A stretch of 11,570 nt of DNA from an uncultured candidate division Zixibacteria bacterium (GTDB lineage Bacteria > Zixibacteria > MSB-5A5 > GN15 > FEB-12): NCBI GenBank assembly GCA_913009765.1, contig CAJVYT010000106.1, positions 1-11,570 of the forward strand. The letters run 5' to 3'. Below the pieces are notes generated by a model. It was not told where the DNA came from, ran no database searches, and saw nothing but the letters and a program-made list of their open reading frames with translations. This document shows, one piece after another, positions 7,994 through 11,570 of the stretch (its first letter is position 1; each line of letters opens with the position of its first letter). The translations under genes and the position numbers were made by a program.

Positions 7994-8494
7994 ATGAATT
8001 TATCACGATATTTTAAAGAAGAATTGGTCAAACTCGAGATGACCACTGTTATTGAACCTCTGGCAGAAGATATGTCTAAGGCAAAATGGCGACAGTCCGG
8101 TAAAGAATTAGTGCTTGATGAACTGGTCACTCTTTTAGAATCGGGAGTACGAATCGGCAACCGTACAAAGCTGCTTTTGGATTTTGTAAATCGTGAAAAA
8201 AAAGCTACAACCGGCATCGGTCATGGAATTGCTATTCCCCATATACGTTCTATGCAGGCAAAAGAGTTTTCTATAGCATTTGCCCGTTCGACAGTCGGAT
8301 ATGATTTTGACTCATTAGACGGAGAACCTGCTCATCTCTTTTTTATCATGGCAGCCCCGCCGTATGAAGATGACTTTTATTTAAAAGTATATAAATCACT
8401 TGTTGAAATGCTCCAGTATGATTCGTTTCGTGAAGAGCTGATGTCCATTCAATATGAGGGTGAACTCATTCGCTGCCTTCGTACAATGGAATAA
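7994..8494 (+). CDS. PTS EIIA domain protein, PtsN-like (fructose/nitrogen type)
   Basis: 166 residues, a single PTS EIIA type-2 domain. The phosphorylatable histidine is His83 in TGIGHGIAIPHIR (73-85), the family signature. The LLESGVRI and FVNREKKATTG stretches before it and the C-terminal AHLFFIMAAPP segment (113-123) also fit. No EIIB, EIIC, HPr or EI lies nearby, so it is more likely a regulatory phosphoacceptor in the cytoplasm than part of a sugar transporter; the partner is unknown. The ATG at 7994 has no good Shine-Dalgarno. It overlaps the TGA of a six-codon reading frame starting at 7977, which may affect initiation. All ten Arg codons are CGN. The next gene starts 52 nt downstream on the same strand. 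Confidence 0.85.
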   Translation: MNLSRYFKEELVKLEMTTVIEPLAEDMSKAKWRQSGKELVLDELVTLLESGVRIGNRTKLLLDFVNREKKATTGIGHGIAIPHIRSMQAKEFSIAFARSTVGYDFDSLDGEPAHLFFIMAAPPYEDDFYLKVYKSLVEMLQYDSFREELMSIQYEGELIRCLRTME

Positions 8495-8546
8495 ATTAAA
8501 AACACCTATTAGAACATATTCATTCATTATATGGATTAAGGAATAG

Positions 8547-10556
8547 ATGAAGCGACTTAATATTATTTTTTATACCATACCCGTACTTATGTTTTCCTTA
8601 ATGTTCTTTCTAAGATATATTGACAATGACATCTTATGGGGAATTAATCATTTCAGATTCTTGGATAATTTCTATTTTATTATCTTAACTACTATCTTTT
8701 CCTTATTATTCATCCTTTCTCTTTCAGAAAAATATTCTAATAAATTTATTACGATACTCCAGCATGGATTAAATAGCAAAAAAACTACTTTTTTATTCCT
8801 TTCTATTATTAGCATAGCAATTTTTTATATCTTTCGTTGCAAAACATTTTTCTTAGGAGATGGATATATTTGCTTAAGTACTTTTTCATTTCAAAATTCA
8901 TATTTTGTTAAACCCACAGAATTTTTATCTTCACATATCGTTAGATTTATACAATTTTTATTAGGTGAATATTCAAAAGATTCAGCTTTACTAGCTTTTC
9001 AATTATTATCATATTTTTCAGGTATTATTTTCTTATACTATATTTATAAAATAGTTTCCACGTTCGTCAATAACAAAAACATACAAACTTTAACATATTC
9101 TACCTTTATCTTCTCAGGAGTTTTACAATTATTTTTTGGATATGTAGAATTTTATCCGATTCTATGGGCTATTGCTACTTCTATATGTTATTATTCATTG
9201 CTTTACTTATCACAGCAAAAATTTCTATTAAGAATTATTCTGTTATACATAATTGGTTTATTAATACATACTCAATTAATTGTTTGGCTTCCGGCAATTA
9301 TCTATATAATCTTAAACAACAACAAGATTACTCTTGGGTTAGAAAAAATCATCCGTAAAAACTACAACAATTCAATCGCTTGGTTTATGCTAATTTTATT
9401 TCTTTTTATAAGTTCACTATACTTACTTCCATCATCAAAATTTCTTCTTCCACTATTTACAGCTAAACCAGAAGCACCTAACTATTATGTTTTTTCATTA
9501 GCACATCTTATAGATATTCTTAATTTAACATTGTTAGTTTTCCCTGGTTTTTTAATAGTTGTTTTACTAAACATGAATAGATTTAAAAACAAATTTGACA
9601 AATTAGACATCCTTCTTATGTTAATATCAATACCGTCATTACTGTTTCTTCTTCTAATAGATCCAGAGTTAGGTTTAGCAAGGGATTGGGACTTGCTATC
9701 TCTGACAATATTTGCTCCCATGTTGTTTTTGTGTAGACGACTTGATGCATCAGACATAAAAATTAGAAGCAATCATATTCTTCTTTATACTAGTCTAAAT
9801 TTAATTCTATTAACAGCTTTTATTACAATCAATAATAATAAAGAATTTTCCAGTTTACGATATAAGAGTATAATAAGAAACTATGAAGGCATTAAATTTT
9901 TTAATAGTTGGAGTATTCTTTCAGATTATTATAACAACAATGGTGACATCAAATCTCGAAAAAAATTAGATATTGAGATAGAAAATAGATTCCCCGAGTT
10001 TATAGAATCTTTAAAAGCTCAGCAATATCTATTTACTAACAAACTTGATAAAGCTTTAGCAATATCTAATAGGCTGGTATCAGCTTACCCGAACCACCCT
10101 AACTTCATAGATATACAAGGTAAAATTTTCTTCAAAAAAAGAAAATACGATAGTGCTGAATATTATTTCAATAAGGGCTTAGCTATTCAGCATTACAATG
10201 CCTCTTTTTTGTTTGAATTAGGAAGGATTTATTTTGACCAAAATAAATTAAACAAAGCGGAATCTTTTTTAAAACAAGCTGCAATTATAAATCCATTGAA
10301 TGAAACATCAAATGAAATATTGTCAGCTTGTTATATAAAACAGAATAAATTCCCCGAGACCTTGGAAATAGGTAAAAAGATATTATCTCAAGATCCTAAA
10401 TCAGCATCAGGTCATTTTATAATGTTAAGATATTACTATTTTCAAAATAAATTACAATCAGCAAAAATACATTACAATTACTTCTTGAAATATGGTCAAA
10501 GTAGATTTGACTATTCTTACATAAAAAACAAATACAAACATCTAAATGAAAAATAA
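8547..10556 (+). CDS. polytopic membrane protein with C-terminal TPR repeats, GT-C glycosyltransferase-like
   Basis: 669 residues; I do not recognise a named family. Residues 1-425 hold roughly ten or more hydrophobic helices. An acidic loop motif LGDG (103-106) follows the helix ending near 97, and GYVEFYP (198-204) and LARDWD (377-382) are other conserved-looking polar spots in the membrane part. An early acidic loop between helices is typical of GT-C glycosyltransferases, which use lipid-phosphate sugar donors. About 485-645 form around four to five TPR-like helix pairs, for example FNKGLAIQ and LKQAAIINP. A surface-polysaccharide or protein glycosylation role is inference. The ATG is preceded by AAGGA (8538-8542). 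The gene is very AT-rich: 60-base lines hand-counted at 8881 and 9301 are about 25-27% GC. 15 of 21 Arg codons are AGA/AGG. It ends in tandem stops TAA TAG. Confidence 0.7.
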   Translation: MKRLNIIFYTIPVLMFSLMFFLRYIDNDILWGINHFRFLDNFYFIILTTIFSLLFILSLSEKYSNKFITILQHGLNSKKTTFLFLSIISIAIFYIFRCKTFFLGDGYICLSTFSFQNSYFVKPTEFLSSHIVRFIQFLLGEYSKDSALLAFQLLSYFSGIIFLYYIYKIVSTFVNNKNIQTLTYSTFIFSGVLQLFFGYVEFYPILWAIATSICYYSLLYLSQQKFLLRIILLYIIGLLIHTQLIVWLPAIIYIILNNNKITLGLEKIIRKNYNNSIAWFMLILFLFISSLYLLPSSKFLLPLFTAKPEAPNYYVFSLAHLIDILNLTLLVFPGFLIVVLLNMNRFKNKFDKLDILLMLISIPSLLFLLLIDPELGLARDWDLLSLTIFAPMLFLCRRLDASDIKIRSNHILLYTSLNLILLTAFITINNNKEFSSLRYKSIIRNYEGIKFFNSWSILSDYYNNNGDIKSRKKLDIEIENRFPEFIESLKAQQYLFTNKLDKALAISNRLVSAYPNHPNFIDIQGKIFFKKRKYDSAEYYFNKGLAIQHYNASFLFELGRIYFDQNKLNKAESFLKQAAIINPLNETSNEILSACYIKQNKFPETLEIGKKILSQDPKSASGHFIMLRYYYFQNKLQSAKIHYNYFLKYGQSRFDYSYIKNKYKHLNEK

Positions 10557-10580
10557 TAGTCGTAGATCTGGTTTGAAATC

Positions 10581-10608
10581 GTCAGGTTTCAAAATCGAGA
10601 AACCCGAC
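10581..10608. repeat. inverted repeat (hairpin 1) after the TPR gene
   Basis: GTCAGGTTTC (10581-10590) and GAAACCCGAC (10599-10608) pair over 10 bp around an 8-nt loop. The single A-C mismatch (10584 with 10605) becomes a U-G wobble in the minus-strand RNA, so the fold is complete there. No T-run follows on the plus strand. It lies 25 nt after the TPR-gene stop. It may be a weak terminator or one half of an extragenic palindromic repeat. Confidence 0.6.
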
Positions 10609-10634
10609 AACCCTCACAATTATCCTTACCTCCT

Positions 10635-10651
10635 CTCCGGCAAAGCCGGAG
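10635..10651. repeat. perfect GC-rich hairpin (hairpin 2)
   Basis: CTCCGGC-AAA-GCCGGAG is a perfect 7-bp stem with a 3-nt loop. It is strikingly GC-rich for this AT-rich surrounding and lies 26 nt after hairpin 1. No T-tract follows on either strand, which argues against a classical terminator and for a REP-like repeat unit together with hairpin 1. Confidence 0.65.
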
Positions 10652-10715
10652 TCAAAAATGTAAACAAGACAACAGACATTTACGATTTCAATTTGTATTA
10701 AAGAGAAGGAGTAGT

Positions 10716-10772
10716 ATGAAAGCTTATATGTTTTTCTGTCTGTTCTTTCGCCTAGGCGAACAAGCGGAATAA
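10716..10772 (+). CDS. possible 18-codon small ORF or start of a decayed gene
   Basis: ATG at 10716 is preceded by AAGGAG (10706-10711) with a 4-nt spacer, one of the better ribosome-binding sites in the window. The frame reads MKAYMFFCLFFRLGEQAE and stops with TAA at 10770-10772. The first 11 residues are hydrophobic like the start of a signal peptide, so this may be a broken secreted-protein gene or a membrane micropeptide. It overlaps a strong inverted repeat, so it may equally be chance. Low confidence. Confidence 0.22.
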   Translation: MKAYMFFCLFFRLGEQAE

Positions 10773-10785
10773 GGAACTGACAGAA
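10734..10785. repeat. long imperfect hairpin with an internal 14-bp palindrome
   Basis: TTCTGTCTGTTCTTT (10734-10748) pairs with AAGGAACTGACAGAA (10771-10785) over 15 positions, with one mismatch (10741 with 10778) and one G-T wobble (10746 with 10773). The enclosed segment starts with the perfect palindrome TTCGCCTAGGCGAA (10747-10760). It could work as a bidirectional barrier between the convergent genes, a structured RNA or a relic of a mobile repeat. No T-run is seen. Confidence 0.55.
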
Positions 10786-10813
10786 CGTGAAAGTAGACAA
10801 AACGGTTAATGGC

Positions 10814-10832
10814 AGAACCACTAAAGGGTTCT
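10814..10832. repeat. small hairpin downstream of the NlpC/P60 gene
   Basis: AGAACC (10814-10819) and GGTTCT (10827-10832) form a perfect 6-bp stem with a 7-nt loop. Read on the minus strand it starts 15 nt after the NlpC/P60 stop, where a terminator would be expected, but no T-tract follows. With the other hairpins it makes most of 10557-10847 foldable. Confidence 0.35.
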
Positions 10833-10847
10833 TCCCTACTATTCATA

Positions 10848-11348
10848 CTAAAATATCTGAATTATTTTCTTCTTTTCAAAGTGCGAACCAATTGGGCGAA
10901 TTTTAATATATGCATTCTGATTCCAAGCCTTGTTTAAATCGGTCGTTTGAGAGTTCCCTCCCGATGCCCCGATTTGGTACATATCATCTAAACATATAAC
11001 AACATGATAGGCTCGTTGTTTATCATTGAGATAAAACAGCAACGCACCTTTCTCGGGTTTCTCTAATTCTTTTGCATCTGAAAAATAACGCATCAGTGAA
11101 TCAGCAGTAAAATCAGCATGTTCACGACTAAGTCCGACAGTTTTTAAACATTCAAGCACAAAACCGGAGCAGTCAAAACCGGATGGGTCATCACCTCCCC
11201 ATCGGTATGGCGTTCCAAGATAAGCAAGGGCGGTTTTTAAAAACCACTTGAGAGAATTTTGTTTGTTCACAGAAAAGCGGATACAGTAGTAATCTACTAT
11301 GCAGTTGTAGTGAAAATGTGATTTATTCGTTCCCGCATCAGACATCAT
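10848..11348 (-). CDS. NlpC/P60-family cysteine peptidase
   Basis: 166 residues, one NlpC/P60 domain (about 32-155). Catalytic Cys60 is in the classic SGFDCSGF motif after GTPYRWGG (45-52), and His115 is in AYHVVICL. The usual third residue is less clear: where many members have His, this protein reads YQIGASGGN (124-132). Family members cut gamma-D-Glu-diaminopimelate bonds in peptidoglycan stem peptides. No signal peptide is visible, so export is unclear. The start is uncertain. ATG at 11348 or 11345 overlaps the upstream stop by 8-11 nt with only a weak AGAG upstream, while GTG at 11270 would drop 26 unconserved-looking residues. It ends in TAG and converges on the TPR gene across 291 nt. 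Confidence 0.85.
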   Translation of the reverse strand: MMSDAGTNKSHFHYNCIVDYYCIRFSVNKQNSLKWFLKTALAYLGTPYRWGGDDPSGFDCSGFVLECLKTVGLSREHADFTADSLMRYFSDAKELEKPEKGALLFYLNDKQRAYHVVICLDDMYQIGASGGNSQTTDLNKAWNQNAYIKIRPIGSHFEKKKIIQIF

Positions 11349-11418
11349 GCTCTGTTAGTTTTGTTTTTCCAAATTTTTCAGAGACAAAAACACCTATTGT
11401 AATCAAAATTGCTCCTAA
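11338..11418 (-). CDS. C-terminal 26 codons of a membrane protein, possibly EamA/DMT-type (5' truncated by adapter)
   Basis: Only 26 residues plus TGA remain. They begin LGAILITIGVFVSEKFG, which looks like a last membrane helix with a Gly-rich pattern seen at the end of EamA/DMT transporters, and finish with a charged tail, KLTEHDV. The fragment overlaps the NlpC/P60 start by 8-11 nt, suggesting co-transcription. The apparent extension beyond 11418 is translated adapter (the known artefact MIRRPPRSTLFPYTTLFRS) and must not be included. The family guess is weak because so little is left. Confidence 0.45.
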   Translation of the reverse strand, partial: LGAILITIGVFVSEKFGKTKLTEHDV

Positions 11419-11476
11419 AGATCGGAAGAGCGTCGTGTAGGGAAAGAGTGTAGATCTCGGTGGTCGCCGTATCATT
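11419..11476. other. Illumina read-1 primer and P5 adapter, reverse complement (artefact)
   Basis: AGATCGGAAGAGCGTCGTGT and the following bases to ATCATT match the complete reverse complement of the universal/P5 adapter. This is read-through from read 2 of short inserts. It is the counterpart of the P7 adapter at the left end. Confidence 0.99.
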
Positions 11477-11570
11477 AAAAAAAAAAAAAATAAAAACAAT
11501 AAAAAAAAAAACAAAACATGTGATTTTCTTGTGTTGAGCACATTCCATCCATTTTTTTGTACCACTTTAA
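11477..11570. other. poly-A run-off and about 50 bases of unplaced sequence (artefact)
   Basis: Fourteen A directly after the adapter, then a noisy A-rich stretch to about 11516, are typical of signal past the end of a library molecule. The remaining bases to 11570 are ordinary-looking sequence that cannot be physically contiguous with the insert. They were probably joined through the poly-A by the assembler. No gene is supported here. Confidence 0.9.

Noticed and set aside
8498..8510. 13-mer AAAAACACCTATT also found at 11386-11398
   Set aside because: A single short AT-rich match inside unrelated contexts; likely coincidence rather than an attachment site or repeat.
10582..10821. 79-codon minus-strand ORF in the convergent intergenic region
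   Set aside because: No family resemblance, and it runs straight through three inverted repeats. Its end seems to be translated repeat sequence.
11419..11565. N-terminal extension of the membrane-protein fragment
   Set aside because: It translates P5 adapter and poly-A; the phenylalanine-rich stretch is poly-A read on the other strand.

Overview
The window is an assembled contig from a bacterium with moderately low GC. Untrimmed Illumina adapter lies at both ends: P7 plus the read-2 primer at 1-74, and the read-1/P5 reverse complement at 11419-11476. The genuine bacterial insert is therefore about 75-11418, and the first and last genes are cut by adapter, not by biology. Past the right adapter there is a poly-A stretch and about 50 bases of unrelated sequence. 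The host cannot be named. The GH57 branching enzyme, the aspS-phoH-pgpH-ybeY-corC order and clear Shine-Dalgarno sites suit an uncultured didermal lineage, possibly FCB-related. That placement is a low-confidence inference.

Layout. 75-907 (+) is the 3' half of a GH57 1,4-alpha-glucan branching enzyme (glycogen synthesis). It converges on a tight five-gene minus-strand operon at 7732-944: aspS (aspartyl-tRNA synthetase), phoH-type ATPase, pgpH-type 7TM-HD cyclic-di-AMP phosphodiesterase, ybeY (16S rRNA maturation endoribonuclease) and a CNNM/CorC-type membrane protein with CBS domains. Three of the four junctions are overlaps (14, 4 and 1 nt). The only gap, 31 nt before pgpH, holds a small hairpin with the pgpH Shine-Dalgarno in its loop. 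The operon joins translation and ribosome RNA quality functions to second-messenger turnover and membrane ion homeostasis.

7733-7993 is a divergent regulatory region. To its right, on the plus strand, are an orphan PTS EIIA (PtsN-like) protein at 7994-8494 and a very AT-rich 669-residue membrane protein with C-terminal TPR repeats at 8547-10556. The latter resembles GT-C-type glycosyltransferases and is the least understood protein here. 10557-10847 is a 291-nt convergent intergenic region packed with inverted repeats, likely extragenic palindromic repeats or a structured RNA, and it also carries an 18-codon ORF with a Shine-Dalgarno. 10848-11348 (-) is an NlpC/P60 cysteine peptidase whose start overlaps the last 26 codons of a membrane protein, possibly of the EamA/DMT type.

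I found no phage, insertion sequence, CRISPR array, tRNA or rRNA. The genes are mostly conserved housekeeping functions. The parts worth a second look are the pgpH leader hairpin, the TPR membrane protein, the palindrome-rich intergenic region and the contig-end artefacts.
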